A stretch of DNA of 64,000 bases from Ignelater luminosus (taxonomy: Eukaryota; Arthropoda; Insecta; Coleoptera; Elateridae), in contig VTPC01005581.1 in NCBI GenBank assembly GCA_011009095.1, forward strand, positions 1 to 64,000, in the 5' to 3' direction. The translations under genes were made by a program, and so were the position numbers. The notes below the pieces were generated by a model. That model did not search any database, was not told the DNA's origin, and was given only the letters and a program-made list of their open reading frames with translations. Below, one piece after another: positions 1 to 12,524 of the stretch (position 1 is the stretch's first letter; every line of letters starts with the position of its first letter).

Positions 1-41
1 AAATTGTGTATTGTTTATCATTTGTATAACACGCGTTATAG

Positions 42-361
42 GTTCCAATTCAGATGTTAAACTGAAATTGGAAGTACCAATAGTTTCAAGAAGTCAATGT
101 GACCAGCTATTGCGAACTATTGGCGGTGTAAGTTCTTCCCAGTTATGTGCTGGAGGAGAACTGGGTAAAGATTCTTGTCAAGGGGATTCGGGAGGTCCTT
201 TAATGCGATCAGCAAGCCAAAATTTAAATGCCAAACCAAAATGGTTCCAAGAGGGTATCGTTTCGAGGGGTATGGGATGTGCAGTTCGTGGTCATCCGGG
301 TATCTACGTCAGGGTGGCAGACTATGTGGACTGGATAATTCAGAATTTAAAAAGTTTTTAG
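42..361 (+). CDS. Clip-domain serine protease, last exon only (gene 1)
   Basis: This is the 3' exon of a trypsin-fold protease; the other exons lie before the window. The exon starts after the AG at 40-41, the same splice position and phase as in genes 3 and 4, and ends at TAG 359-361. It carries the catalytic Ser motif GDSGGPL. The residue six before that Ser is Asp (in KDSCQGDSGGP), which predicts cleavage after Arg/Lys. The C-terminal GHPGIYVRVADYVDWI motif is typical of the fold. It is the most upstream copy of the tandem cluster and shows no break in this exon. Whether the whole gene is intact cannot be seen. Confidence 0.9.
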
Positions 362-686
362 AAATAACCAGCTAATTGTGTTGCAAATACGTGTCATATA
401 AATATTTCGCATTTGGTTTTATCAAAGCTTTTCTACTAATTTCCAGCAATACAGTGATAATTATAAAATAATAATATAGGATGTGAACCTTATTATAAAT
501 TGTTAAAGTAAATCTTAGGAATAATATAGTTATTACTTTTTTACTTCAGCTTATGTTATTGTAAATCGTTGATAGTCTCTTTATGTACAGTACTTCACAG
601 GGATCTGTACTGCTTATTTTCTGCAAATGATCCTAACAAATAATTCACTCGCACGTCATAAGTCAAAGCCCTTCTCGGAAGAAATA
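362..686. other. 3' flank of gene 1, no gene seen
   Basis: AT-rich DNA with no coding signal. A clear AATAAA signal comparable to those after genes 3 and 4 is not obvious; only loose AATAATA/AAAATAATA strings occur near 465-480. Confidence 0.5.
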
Positions 687-838
687 TAGTAAAGTTTCCA
701 ATAAACGGGCACAGCGGGTTCCACATTTCTTGTTCGTTTATTGGTTGAAAGAGGCCATTTAGCATGTCGTATTAGTAATACCTTGGCTCTACAAAATATG
801 TCCGCTTATAGGAGTGTCCGTAGTGGGAGATTTTACTG
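687..838. mobile_element. Tc1/pogo-type MITE, about 152 bp
   Basis: The two ends form an imperfect terminal inverted repeat: the left end reads TAGTAAAGTTTCC and the right end, on the other strand, CAGTAAAATCTCCC. Both are flanked by TA (685-686 and 839-840), the target duplication of the Tc1/mariner/pogo group. There is no coding capacity. The CAGTAAAATCTCCC-like end resembles Tigger/pogo elements; that family assignment is by resemblance only. Confidence 0.6.
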
Positions 839-1720
839 TATAAGGCATACAAAGGGTTAGTTCTTCACTCAGTTTTATCTCTAGTTCGATAGAGAAGATT
901 ACCTACTTTGTCTTGCTGAAGTAGTTTTCAAAAAACAAGAACATTACCTCCTGTATTTTAGTAATAGTTAACGATGTCATCCGCTGTGGTAAACCTTTCG
1001 TTAAAGATTTCCGAAGAACCCAATAGATTAAAACTAGACTCTGTTTTGGAACATTTTCAGTTTAGTGTTAATAGATGTATTATGTTTACGTGATGGATTG
1101 TATTTGCTCACGAAATACTCGATTAATTAATTTAGTTTTATTACTGTTTGCTTTTGATTACATTTTGGAGTCAATTTTAAGTGAATAACATTGTTTCCAC
1201 TTTTAAAAATATGTTACATGCTTTCGTATTAACTCTCTTGATCAGTTTTCATAGTTTAACCAAGTTTTCCATAGATTTCATTGTCAAGTGCTTCGTTTTC
1301 TTCTGTGGTATCTTCCTTGCTGGATTTCTGAAATTCTTCTGTCTTTGTCTACCTTAAATTTCCTAGGGAAGTTGTTCTTTGTTTAAATTATCTATCACTT
1401 ACCTAAGTAATGTACATAAACATTCTTTCGTATTTTTAAGTTGACTGTACATCTGACAGTTACACGATATTTTCATTTATATTCTCCATTGCACTGGATG
1501 TAACAATTTAAAAACAAAGAGCATCATAGTTAAGTAAGAAACAAAAAAACGTCCACAAAATTCTACACGCTCAATTTACAGAGGAGTATAGTTGTACGAA
1601 TTATGTGTCCTCACATCTTTATGTGTGATACAATAAGATAAAAAAGGAAGATAATATGAAATAGTTAAAAAGGATTCAGAAAGAAAAATTCTATGAAACA
1701 AATGTAGTTAAATTCTAATC
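839..1720. other. Intergenic, nothing recognised
   Basis: AT-rich spacer without a supported reading frame or repeat structure on either strand. Confidence 0.4.
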
Positions 1721-3039
1721 CAGTGGCGGCTATTGGGGTGAAGCAAGTGAAGCACCGATTTACCTATTGTTTCCTTTCAATAATTTCTAATATTTAATTA
1801 CTTAAGTAATTTCGTTTCTTAATGTAAAATAGTAAAGTCTTGAATAAAATTAGTCACGAGAGCAATGCAATTAGCGTAAGATACTCAAAACACAAATCAC
1901 AGACGTTGTACCTGCCCCTGTTGTGGACCAACACGAACGCAAAGCATAAGGACACTTGCACTAAGCTTAATATTGCGTTGAAACGATATGAAAATTCTAG
2001 GCGAACGTTTCAACGAGAAAGACCGTTGCCATCACAACAGACTTCCTACGCGATCGTACGCAGTACAAATACCGGCGATATTGGCCGAGCCAGAAGCGTT
2101 TTTAAAGAAAACAAACAGCGATGCACTATAAGTATACAGCTTGCAGATACGGTGGATCGCATCGGTTATACGTTGCATTTTTTAGTTGCTTTGACGGTGT
2201 TTTTAGTTTTTACGTCATTTAAGATTATCCACGAAAAATTTCAGTTAAAAAGAAACAAAACTGAATGTAAGACAATATTTAATGAAGTTTTGATAAACAC
2301 ACATATTAATCAAAGAAGGCAAGTTGGAGGTGCCTTGTCTGACGAACAAATATTCGAAAGTTATAAGCTGCTATTTTATGAAATCTTAGGTAACATTTTG
2401 ATGCAAATAGACACTAGATTTCAAGACATGGATAAATTGTTATTCATTTCTCTTGCTGACGTTTCTAAGTTTGATGAATATTCTAAATTATTTCCAACGG
2501 AAAAACTTCATTATTTGAAACAAATATATTCCAGTTTATTTAGTACTACAGACATGCAAAGACTGAAAAACGAATTAGATCTTATATACTCTGCTCAGCA
2601 ATATATAGAAGCAAGAACCTCCAGGAAGTAATGCATTTGTTGCACGACAATAAACAAATATTTAAAGAAGCTCATAAATTATTTTGTCTGATTCTTACCA
2701 TACCATCAATAAGTTCGTCAGTAGAAAGAAGTTTCTCGCGCTTGAAAAGAATCAAATCATACTTGCGCAATTCAATGGCGCAGGAAAGACTTTCACATTT
2801 AGGAAGAATATTCATTCAAAAAGGACTCAACCATTTTATGATGATGTCATCAACAAGTTTGCTGCCTTGAAAGATCGAAGAATAGATCTCGTCTACAAAA
2901 GGTTACATTTTTCATTGTTGTAGGTATTTTACTGATTTTGGGATGAGACAAGCACCTTTTACCTTGTTAAATTTTTGTTCATTTCTAAGATTTCAATGCA
3001 AAACGCTTCACCTGTTTCTAAACTCACAAGCCGCCACTG
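1721..3039 (+). mobile_element. hAT transposon, internally deleted, about 1.3 kb
   Basis: Ends are CAGTGGCGGC and its inverse GCCGCCACTG. They are flanked by 8-bp duplications TTCTAATC (1713-1720) and TTCCAATC (3040-3047), 7 of 8 matching, the hAT signature length. The interior encodes the C-terminal part of a ZMYM1-like hAT transposase, including the dimerisation block. It is dead: the N-terminal half of the transposase is missing and the remaining frame is shifted. Confidence 0.9.
1840..2923 (+). pseudogene. hAT (ZMYM-type) transposase, C-terminal remnant
   Basis: The first frame (1840-2631) ends in the block FDEYSKLFP..LKNELDLIYS, typical of ZMYM1-like hAT proteins. The dimerisation domain LTIPSISSSVERSFSRLKRI continues in another frame from 2631, overlapping the stop as TAATG. 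A further shift moves the last part (FYDDVINKFA..RRIDLVYK) to a third frame ending at 2923. The hydrophobic stretch near residues 110-125 of the first frame is not family-like and may be junk created by internal deletion. No function expected. Confidence 0.8.
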
Positions 3040-5036
3040 TTCCAATCTTTAATTATTAGTCACTATAGGAAGGATTTGAACCAGTGTTTATCATTCTTAA
3101 AAATTAGAATTAAATAAAGCCTATAATATAACAAACTTCATTAGGTAAAATAAATATCTAGAGCCAAGTTTGATCGATTAAATAATAGTTAATAATCTAT
3201 CGATAAATCTTCAACACTTCTGCAGCTAAAGTAATTCTTTTTGCAACGCATGCTTGTCTATACGAAAATGCCATAGATGGTCTTAAAAAAACAATTCCTG
3301 TGCACGGTTCTGGTATTTCACAATCTTTCTACATAGCTTTTTTATTAAATTATTTTATAAATGTACGGAATAATTAAAAAAAATTGTTGTAATACCATAT
3401 CAAGATTTGCTTTACTAAAATGAACAAATACGAGACCAGTGGTTGGCAGTTACTAATAATATACTACATTAAACGTAATAGTGGCACATTACAAATACAT
3501 TGCAGTTTAACGAAGTACCACTTGTAACAGGAAATAACTGCAAAAAGTTAGCAATTCGTATTTGACTGTCCGCAGGTTGACCGCCATACAAGTAGTTAGC
3601 AGTTGGGGTTAGGAATTCCAAGCGAGTTGGACATAGTTACCAATTCGTAAATATTTTAAGATATGTAGCAAAAGTCTGCAGTTAAAAACACGAAATTTAA
3701 AGGCTGTTACTTCCGTCTACAGTTAGCCATTCTAGATTAATTTAATTTGATGTGATAACAGTAATTTTTATAAGCAGTGAGTGTTGAATAGATAAGTAGT
3801 TTACTGTAATACTGCTTTACTTATTTGCCAGTAGAGGCGTAGTACTAGAGTTGTTGTCATAATAATAAGTGAAATGTCAAGTTAAAAAGTTCTTTGTTCC
3901 TTTGTGTACGATATTTGTTGTGTCTAATGTTGTTTTACGTTTTTCTTATTAAATAAAATTTTAAGAGTGAGCTCTAGTAATTATTTCTATCAAGAATATT
4001 CATTAGAAAAAAGAAATTTTCATACATGAATCATTTGATTTTGAAAACGACTACATGCTCTATTTCTAAAAAATATTTTTGGTTTAAAAATTTTACCAAG
4101 TCGTGCGTGATTTTAAAGAAACTTTTCTCATGGCAAAAATGATAATGGTTGGAATTGTGACTTGAATTTTCAGAAAGAAGACCAATCAAACCAAATTCAT
4201 CATCCACTATGGAAAACACTTCTGAGTCTGCAAAATAATATGAACTACCTAGGAATATCTTGCTAAGTATCTTACCTTGTTGGGTAGTAGTTTCGCTTGT
4301 ATCCATTTTCTAAATTCGCCATACGGGTCTCTTCGCAACTGCTGTGCAGTATGAATACCATTGTCTATGCACCAATAGAATTATCGAGTTCGTTAACTCG
4401 TCCCGTTAAATATCAGTTAGAAATAATCTTCTAAAAAGGTTTTTTATTATTTATTTAGGACTATATCATTAATAGTAATTTCACTTAAAAACGATATTCT
4501 GTAAAGGTTTCTATTCCACTTCCAAGTGCTCATGTACTAAGCATTAGTTGTACTACTACACATTCTAATGTCTAGTTATTTCTTCCATTTCTACAGTAAT
4601 TATTAATTAATTGATGACAGAAGATTTTAATACTGTTTCCAACGTTAAAATACTACACGACACAAGCTTAATTTATAATAACTTAATAAGATAAAAATAA
4701 TTTGCATTTCTAATTTTCATCTTTACGCTTTGACCGTAAAAAGGCAACTAACCTTTAATCTAATAAATCTACTTTTACAACTTTTTTTACACAAACAAAA
4801 TTCCAGAACAGTTGTTGGTTGTGGCGGTTAGTTCAAATTATTTATTTACTCTGTCATTTATAGCGGCTGTTTACCCTATCAGTTTATTTTTTATTTATAT
4901 CTTTATTGCGTAAAAAAATTAAAACTAGACCTATAAAACATATTAGTCGTAAAAGTTGTCTTCTAAGTATTATTTCAATTACAGTAGGTACTAATCAGCA
5001 AATAGTCCTTTTTTAAATTCAACAAAAATGTGTTAC
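3040..5036. other. Intergenic spacer, left copy of an old duplication
   Basis: No gene. The stretch 4080-4450 is a diverged copy of 15330-15550 joined to 18125-18310: both share a 'gacttgaattttcagaaag' string, then 'tggaaaacacttctg'-like and 'gttaactcgtcccgttaaat'-like strings. A 91-aa minus-strand frame at 4031-4306 is not preserved in the other copy and is rejected as a gene. Confidence 0.55.
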
Positions 5037-5994
5037 GCTCTCAGCGAGAGAGAGAGAATCAACGCAAATGCCACCATTTAGGTGGCTGCCATTTAGGAAA
5101 CTTAATTCCTCTACGGCTGGAGAATTTGGAAAAACGGTAGTCGTGAACGTCATGTCAGGCACCAATCAGTCCGCACGCCCGTCAACGGCGATGATGGTCT
5201 GGTGGCGACGGTGGAGCACGCCGGAAGCAGGGTCCTCCATAATCCCCGCCGATGTCGATGACCCATGTTCAGGTGGAATGCCCAAGGACAGCCAGCGAGC
5301 CGTCACACAGTGATTACGATGTGGAAACGCGATGCGGCGGTTCTTTTCAGAACGGTGTTGGTATTGTATAGTGAGGGGGTGAGAGTGTGTATATGTTAGA
5401 GTGGTGATGTGTGGGTGTCTAGGTGTGTGTAATGTGCCGTGGACTGGTGCAGTAACTGTTCCGGCATTTGCCTTCACCACTAGGGAAACCATGGAAAACC
5501 CTAGTGAGAACAGTGTGATGATTGGCGGGAAGTGTATCGGATGGGCGACGAATTTCCGGGCGCAGTGGAGTTGGTGCCTTGAGGAGCCTCGGGCTCAAGG
5601 GTTTGGGTGGGAAAGGAATTGGGTTGGTCGTGGCCCGGTGGCTACCCGGGCCGGTCGGATGAGGCTGAGATGAGTGGTGATGGTGGCCGGGCCTACGCAC
5701 CCCTACGCAGGCACCGGTTGGTGGTGGAGCGGCCGTTGATCCATCTACTTCATCTTGGGTTTGGTTGGATATGTGGCGGTCGCGGTCCTCAAGCTCCCCA
5801 ATTTCTGAAGACCGACGGTCGGGTGGGATGATGCAGCAGTGTGACCTCAAGTCGCCCCGTTGGTGGTGGAAATGGGCCAGGCCTGTGCCCCCCAATACGC
5901 AGACTCTGGAGGGTGGGATGGCGGTAGCCCCCGACTACCGCGCTGTTGGTTGAGCCCGTACTATTCGTCGCCGAGGCCGGACTGCTCTCAGCGA
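5037..5994 (-). mobile_element. GC-rich retro-inserted element (truncated LINE/SINE-like), about 936 bp
   Basis: The body (5048-5983) is far more GC-rich than anything around it. It is flanked by an exact 11-bp direct repeat GCTCTCAGCGA (5037-5047 and 5984-5994). The paralogous spacer at about 18609-18620 has this site only once, so this is a genuine insertion. On the minus strand it ends in a short (TC)n tail, as some LINEs do, which suggests minus orientation and 5' truncation. The minus strand holds open frames up to 158 aa rich in Pro, His and Arg, without a recognisable domain; they are probably not functional. The family was not identified. Confidence 0.75.
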
Positions 5995-7636
5995 AAATCT
6001 CTTGGCAGTTATCACAATTTTTACAACAAAGATTGGAGAGCTTTCTATTGCTCTAGTTGTACCAGGACTAGTCGTCGTAAGTGGTTCAGTCTCTTCCTGA
6101 TACTCTAAAGTACATATCTCATCAGAAGTTCCTGCTACGTAACTACGTTTCAAATTAACGAATTCCCTGTGTTTGTACACAAGCAGGTTTCGGCCCAACA
6201 GATATTAAACAGTTGTTAATATGTTTCTTGACAAGTCTTTAAGTAGAACCGTCTCGACTCAATTCTTAAATCTGTCGCTTCTGAATTCAAAAGGATTCTG
6301 ATTTTGAAACATTTTCAAGTACAATATTTACCATCAGTGTGTAATTTATTGCACCCTTGTTAATTAGTATCTGATTGGGAAATTTTGCTTAATTATTAAG
6401 GTCTTCGTTGGATTTATTTGCTACTTCATCTTAATGTTTATCATTGAACATTAACTTTTACTCTAAATAACTTTTAACTTTTATCAATAATTTACATCAC
6501 TCCGAATATCAAAGTGTTTGGGTGTATCTTTAGCAATAGCAATAATGTCCTATAAACAGTTAATAATTATTGATAATTTTGCCCAATATGCTCTTAATAC
6601 CTACCCTAACGAGTTTGTAATTATTATCTAGAAATTATGTAGCACTAATAATTATAAAAAGCAGTTACAAAGATATACTTATGGACAATTTCTGAGTACG
6701 AGCATCCCACTGTGCGTAGGTTATTTATCAATATTATATTTAAATGTTACTCGCTTATAGAAGTGTAATATAGCAATGTATTATCATACTACATGTAATG
6801 CAAAGAAGTAATTTGGTATAAAGACTATGTAAAATTGAATGGGCCACTTAGAACATTCCTGGAATCGTTTTCATCACTTATTGAGAATCAGCTTCAATAT
6901 GAGCTTAATTTGGTTGTAAAAGACAAAGCCCCATTAATAGATTGTGATTTGCCAGATTTGTAGTAATACGGTTACAATCTTCACATCGTCTCTAGCTAGT
7001 TAAATCATGCAAAGTATCTTCGGATATTTATGAAGAATTATGTAGAAAATAGTTGATACTTCACCATATATTTCTTAACGGCTAAATTATTTAAACGTTT
7101 TAGTAGCCCCAACTACAGTTACAATCCTAAAAATTGTTTGCTTTCAACTAAAACTAAACAATGCCATGTAAAATTAAAAACAACTGACGGTCAGTACTGG
7201 TTCTTGGAATCAATGTTCAATCAGTGTTTTGAATACCTAGGATCGGTAGAACTTGTGAAAATGATTTCAGCGGCTTTGAAGAATTTTCAACAAGAAGTGT
7301 GACATTTGAATAAAAAAACATTAAAATCGACTTAAGTGGCTATATGATTCACTTAACTTTGAGAATTGTTATTGATACCACTTTTATATTCTTCAAGAAG
7401 AATTCTAACATCAAACTCTTTGAAAAATTGTATCGAAATCAAAGATGAACACTAAAATATTAAACAGTAATTCTAATACATTCTTTTGAAATCTAGTCTA
7501 AATTTCTTACTATAGGCAGTAACGCCCGTTAAACCCTTTACAATACACGTCTTTTTAAAAATGATATTTATAGTAAAAACAATAGACTAATAGCCTTCTC
7601 TACAATTTTTTTCTTTTATGCATTTAAATGACATCT
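5995..7636. other. Intergenic spacer with mariner empty site at 6779-6780
   Basis: No gene. 6480-6790 is a copy of 19680-19975 continuing at 21265. The TA at 6779-6780 corresponds exactly to the point where the mariner sits in the other copy. 7325-7560 is similarly a copy of 31970-32320, upstream of gene 3. These matches show that the spacer belongs to the tandem-duplicated unit. Confidence 0.65.
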
Positions 7637-7638
7637 TA

Positions 7639-8615
7639 GCCCTGTCATTTTATACAAAAAAAGGCCAAACCTCTAAAACAATCCGACTGAAGATTTTCCT
7701 TCGGGATTCTCTTTATTTCGGCGTCAAAACAATCCCTCAAAAGTCCATAAAGCCAAATCGACGGCTACAGAAGTTACAGAAGGTCAAAGGTCACGAAAAT
7801 AAGTTTTTCTCAAATATCTTGTAAACTATTGGTTTTACGTTAATTTTGACCATAATGCAATTTGTTAATAAGCTAAATCTACACAAAAAAGGTTTTATAC
7901 AAAATTCACGTAGAATCAATAGTTTTTGAGATATACGGCTGAGAAGTTTCGGAGCAAAGGGCAGACTCCCCTATACTATAAGTATAGTGATGTATACGGA
8001 TAATAAGACCTATTTATACATAGACACATCGTTTATGCACATATACCTGCATCATTTCTGTCTGAATTGTCCTTGGACAGGAACCTTCTTCCTAATAATA
8101 ATGGTAAGGGCCTTGAGTAGCAGCTGTCTAACATTCCAATGTAGGCTCATGGGTCACTGTATAACTGAAAATATTGGATGACGCATATTGTACGTTTTAA
8201 ATTCAGTTTAATGCTACATTTTGCAGAGTTCGGACGTTTTATTCATCTCAAAATATTTTGTAATTCATTCACCACTATACGTATAGTATAGGGGAGTATA
8301 CGCTTTGCTCCGAAACTTCTCAGCCCTATATCTCAAAACCTATTGATTCTACGTGAATTTTGTATAGAACCTTTTGCGTGTATATTTAGCTCATGAACAA
8401 ATTTTATAATGACCAAAATTAACATAAAACCAATAGTTTACAAGATATTTGAGAAAAACTGACTTTCGTGACCTTTGACCTTCTGTAACTTTTGTAGCCG
8501 TCCAGTTGGCTTTATGAACTTTTGAGGGACTGTTTTCGACGCCGAAATAAAGAGAATCCCGAAGTTAAATCTTCAGTCGGATTTTTTTAGAGGTGAATGT
8601 ATAAAGTGACTGGGC
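7639..8615. repeat. Foldback (long inverted repeat) element, about 977 bp
   Basis: The left arm 7639-7989 and right arm 8273-8615 are inverted copies of about 345 bp with scattered differences, around a 283-bp spacer. The ends are GCCC...GGGC, flanked by TA (7637-7638 and 8616-8617), pointing to the Tc1/mariner-type integration group. The inner arm tips carry a small palindrome around CTATACTATA. No transposase is encoded: the 68-aa frame in the left arm and the 64-aa frame in the spacer match nothing known. RNA read across it would fold into a long hairpin. Confidence 0.8.
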
Positions 8616-8617
8616 TA

Positions 8618-9560
8618 TCTGTTTCAACCCTTAAATTTTGGGCCATCTTTAGATTTCAGAATTGTAAGCAGGATACATGTGTACTATAGGCTACATCGTT
8701 ACAGCTGCTTGTTTGAATGATATTAGAGTTTTAATTATTCTATTTAATTCAATCGTTCCTATTTTGTTAGAGTGTATTGCTCTACAATCTAGACTTCGTA
8801 TTATGCGATACATATTGCAAAAGTTGAAAAAAATTTAAAAAAAAAAGGTTTATAAAGGTTTCTTATATTATAAGTCTAAGATTCATTACAACAGGGATAA
8901 ACGATATTAACATATTAAATTATTTTGAATTTGTAGAATATTTTTTGATTTGTTATTTTTATTTAACGTATTGAACAGCTGTATAAATTTCCCTGAAATT
9001 CTGAATGGTTTTTCTGTATAAATATGTTCCAGGATTTACCACAAGAAATTTCCCATTTTTATATATTTCTTTTCATCGTACTTTATATGGTGCATTTTCT
9101 CCCTCTTCAAGAGTTTCTAATTATGCTTTTGAACACACAGTTGGATTTTTGTAGTGTATCCTTGAACAGCTTTAGAAATAGTTTAAAAAGGCGTCTCTAT
9201 GTAATTACTGTCCGTCTTCTCAGCGGCCTTCTTGCATGTTATGTATTTGTTATTTCTTGAAAAGGAAACTTTCTATTAATAAATTTATTATTATTTTATT
9301 ATTACATTATTTCTACTATGACGTGTTAAGTGCATGTTATTAACATGCACGTGCAGGAATACTTCTGTGGTTTAAGGTTTGTCATATCAGTGTTTTTGGT
9401 ACTTGGTAAATAAATTATACATTTTAAAATTGTTGTAGAATTTGCTGACGTTCACGTGCGTCTATACATATTGCTTCTATAAATTACAGTTATTAGTCCC
9501 AACTGATAATAATATCATAGAAAGAAAGCATAAACCAGAATTAGATCTATACAATAGATA
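8618..9560. other. Intergenic spacer upstream of gene 2
   Basis: No supported gene. A 78-aa frame at 9024-9260 ends in a segment (LNSFRNSLKRRL) that weakly resembles the end of LINE reverse transcriptases. It is followed by TTATTATTATTTTATTATTA (about 9286-9306), which could be a LINE tail, but this is too weak to call. Confidence 0.35.
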
Positions 9561-9591
9561 CTTGCGCTTTATTCTTGACATTCATCTGCGC
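9561..9591 (+). promoter_or_regulatory. Core-promoter/5'UTR block of gene 2
   Basis: A short block (CTTGCGCTTTATTCTTGACA plus TTCATCTGC) lies 53 nt before the exon-1 ATG. Closely matching blocks lie 55 and 57 nt before the ATG in genes 3 and 4. Surrounding sequence is much less alike, so this probably holds the start site (initiator-like TTYAGTC/TTTATTC) or a conserved leader. Confidence 0.45.
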
Positions 9592-10623
9592 AGTGCAATA
9601 CAATTATTGTTGAAAATGTTCATGAAAGTGGTTTATTTTGTGCTATGCTCTATATGCTCGTCGGTGTTCGTACACGCTCCAGGTATGTAACAGTAAACAA
9701 ATGGTTAAAACTAAACAATAATAATAATAATAAATTTGAATTGTTACAGGAGCAGGCGATAAATGTGCAACCCCAAATGGAGAAGTCGCCAAATGTACAC
9801 GCCTTCCTTAATGCGATGTCATTAAAGATGCATCATTTACACGAGCACTTGAAATATGTTATACTTCTACCACGAGTTATATACGTAATTTATTTTCATA
9901 AAAATTAGAAAAAAACAAAAATTTCCAAATCTGTTAATATGACAAGGTTATTTAAATTATGGTACGGTATAACGTGATTACACTGTAAATTACTCTGATT
10001 GGTTTGTTTACTTCAAGCCCTAGAACAAGTAAAAAACGCTGCTACAACCGTAGAAATAGTTATTTATAAAATGATAAATTATATGTTAATCAAAATCCTA
10101 CCGTCACAATTGGATGATTTGAGATTGCTACGATTCGGTTTATTTACTATTAGATACATCACCCTGAATGGTTATTATTAAGGCTATATACATTACTATG
10201 TAACATCTTTGACGATTATATACTTACTTTCTATGTATAAACAAATGAACTCAACCAAATGATTCAATTTGTTAGAATGCGTATAGCCTACTTTAGAAAC
10301 GGTCGTATGAAATATTTATTGACCTATCATATCTTGTTTTAGAGATGAAGTTCGATTAGGTGAATGGAAAATTTCAACTCCAGAAGATTGTGAAGGAGGA
10401 GTTCTTGAAGATTGTCCAGATCTAGTTGTTGACTTAAAAATTGAACAAATAATTGTACATCCACTGTATGGAGCTAGAAAAGACAAAAATGATATAGCTC
10501 TGCTTGACTTGACAGGAATATTCAATTCACTGATATGTACTACGTGAAATATTCTATAAAGAGAAATTATCTTCAAAAAGTATTTCTCACCAACAGATTA
10601 TATCCAGCCAATATGTCTACCAG

Positions 10624-12524
10624 CAGGGCCGTGGCTGATGAGAGGGCAGTGCGTGTCTAACACGCGGGCGCCACTTACAAGGGTCGTAAATTTAATGAAA
10701 TCGCATTCATAGTTTTTCCGGGCTACACCTGATTTAAAAAGTTATAATGGTACACAAGGAAATAGAAAAATATTTTACAATATTATTTGCAACGATACTC
10801 ATTTCTATAATTAAACCCAACTGAAGGACGGACTATATTGCACATCATAAATAACTCCGGAGATGTATATATTGAGTCTTTCACTTTCCGAAAACATCTG
10901 GACAACAAATGTGCCATTCTAACAAGTTGAAAAGAAATTGCAAACTTCAAATATTCCTCTTTAGGTAGTCTTCGGTTCACTTTGGTGGTAGTTAGTTGTA
11001 ATTGTGTTTTTGTACAATACATCAAGACCAACTGTCGAACCTTGCACTTTTATCTATTGAAAGTGATCTTTCTGAGACTTTAGATGTGGAAGAGATAGTC
11101 GATTAGTTTGTTAATGTAAAATGAGAAGAGTACCTTTGTAAAAGACTTTACTAGTAAATAACTTTCACGTAAATTCTGTGTTATTTATTGGAATACCTAA
11201 TTATTTATTCTTTAACTTTTAAATTTAAAGTGATATTTTACTTTTTCAAAGAAGGTAGTAAAACAACAGTAAGTATTTACATTATACAGGTGTAGGATTG
11301 GTTCATCAATCATACGAATTTAACAGTGAATATTTAACGTAACTAAAATGCCCAATTATTTGCTTTCCTAATTATTTTAAAGCGAAAAGGTACATTGGGT
11401 TTTAGTAGACAAAAGAAAATTTAGTGTACCTGTACAAGTGTACAGCGCCTCAAAAAAGAGAATGGACAGAGCTAAGTGCCAGTTGCGTAGGCAACCCCAT
11501 TTCTTCAACATCACCATTACTTTCAAGCAATTCAAGCTAAGGCAGGTTCTTTGCAGAGTGCCTGTTGCAATTAGTTCCGCTCCATTGAATCTTTATCTAA
11601 GCGGCACCCGAAATTGTTATTTTCAGTTTTTAAATAAACTTTAGACATGAAAGCTAAATATGTGTATGCATTCTTTTCAAGAAATGAATAATACACTTTT
11701 CGACAATTACATAAGAATGTTGTGGTATCGTTTAACAGCAAATGACCCAAAAAGAGAAACGGGTATTTCGTTAATAAGTTTTATTTCTTTACATTTGTAA
11801 CTTATTTAAATAAATAAAATTACTAAGCTTAGGATGTTATTAAATGTAACCTCAGCTCGTGCAAGTTATTAGTAAATGTTGATGTACTTTGACAAAAAGT
11901 GCTGACAATAAATCACGAATTGCTGGCAGAAGGAAAACGCTCTCTCAGAATTAAACAGAATATTCCTCAATGGGTTTAATAATACGCTTCTTTTAGAGCT
12001 TTAAGTTAATGCTTAAAATTAATGCCTTCTTCACTAAAACTTTCTGAAAGTTAATTGACAATACAATCTAACGATTAGTGTTAATTAAAAAATTTTCTAA
12101 TACACACAACCTTTTGGACCAATTTAATAATTTATTATTAACTTAAGTCTTAACTGTATTCCTTCCTTGAAAAGAATGCACACAAATGCTTAGCTTTCAT
12201 ATCTAAAATTTATTTAAAAACAGAAAATATTATAATCCCTGGGACCGCTTAGGTAAAGATTCAATAATGCGGAACTAATTGCGATAGGCTCCCTGCAGAA
12301 AGCCTGCCTTGGCGTGAAAGTAATGGCGATGTTGTAGAATGGGTTGCCTACACAACTGTAAATACCTTATTACTGGTTATAGTCCTGTCTGTTCTCTTTT
12401 TTGGGGCAGTGTACAAATATCGTCGATTAAATATCCTGCAAAAAGAAGCGAATACATTAGGGGGGCGGGGGGCGCCAAAATATGTTTCATCACGCAGGCG
12501 CTACAACCCTCAGCTACGGGCCTG
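10624..12524. mobile_element. hAT element in exon 5 of gene 2, about 1.9 kb
   Basis: Ends are CAGGGCCGTGGCTGA and, inverted, CAGGCCCGTAGCTGA. The flanking 8-bp target duplication TCTACCAG (10616-10623 and 12525-12532) is perfect and is part of the protease exon, coding the end of the ..ICLP motif. No transposase is recognisable; a minus-strand 82-aa frame at 10783-11031 has no known match. It is a non-autonomous hAT. The perfect duplication implies a fairly late insertion. Confidence 0.9.
11430..12420. repeat. Long inverted repeat inside the hAT element
   Basis: Arms of about 250 bp (11430-11690 and 12170-12420) are inverted copies of each other around a 480-bp AT-rich centre. Matching points include the outer tips (TGTACAGCGCCTCAAAAAAG against TTGTACACTGCCCCAAAAAA) and the inner GAAAGCTAA with TGCATTCTTTTCAAG. 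They may be subterminal repeats of the hAT itself or a foldback element nested in it. Confidence 0.7.

Noticed and set aside
4031-4306. 91-aa minus-strand open frame
   Set aside because: The sister spacer (15330-15545) has the same DNA without the frame, and no domain is seen; chance opening in AT-rich DNA.
5166-5895. Overlapping open frames on both strands of the GC-rich block
   Set aside because: Long frames on both strands are expected from high GC with few stop codons; no domain is recognisable, and the block is a retro-insert.
9024-9260. LINE 3' end
   Set aside because: Only one short LNSFRNSLKRRL-like string and a TTA-rich stretch; no RT blocks upstream.
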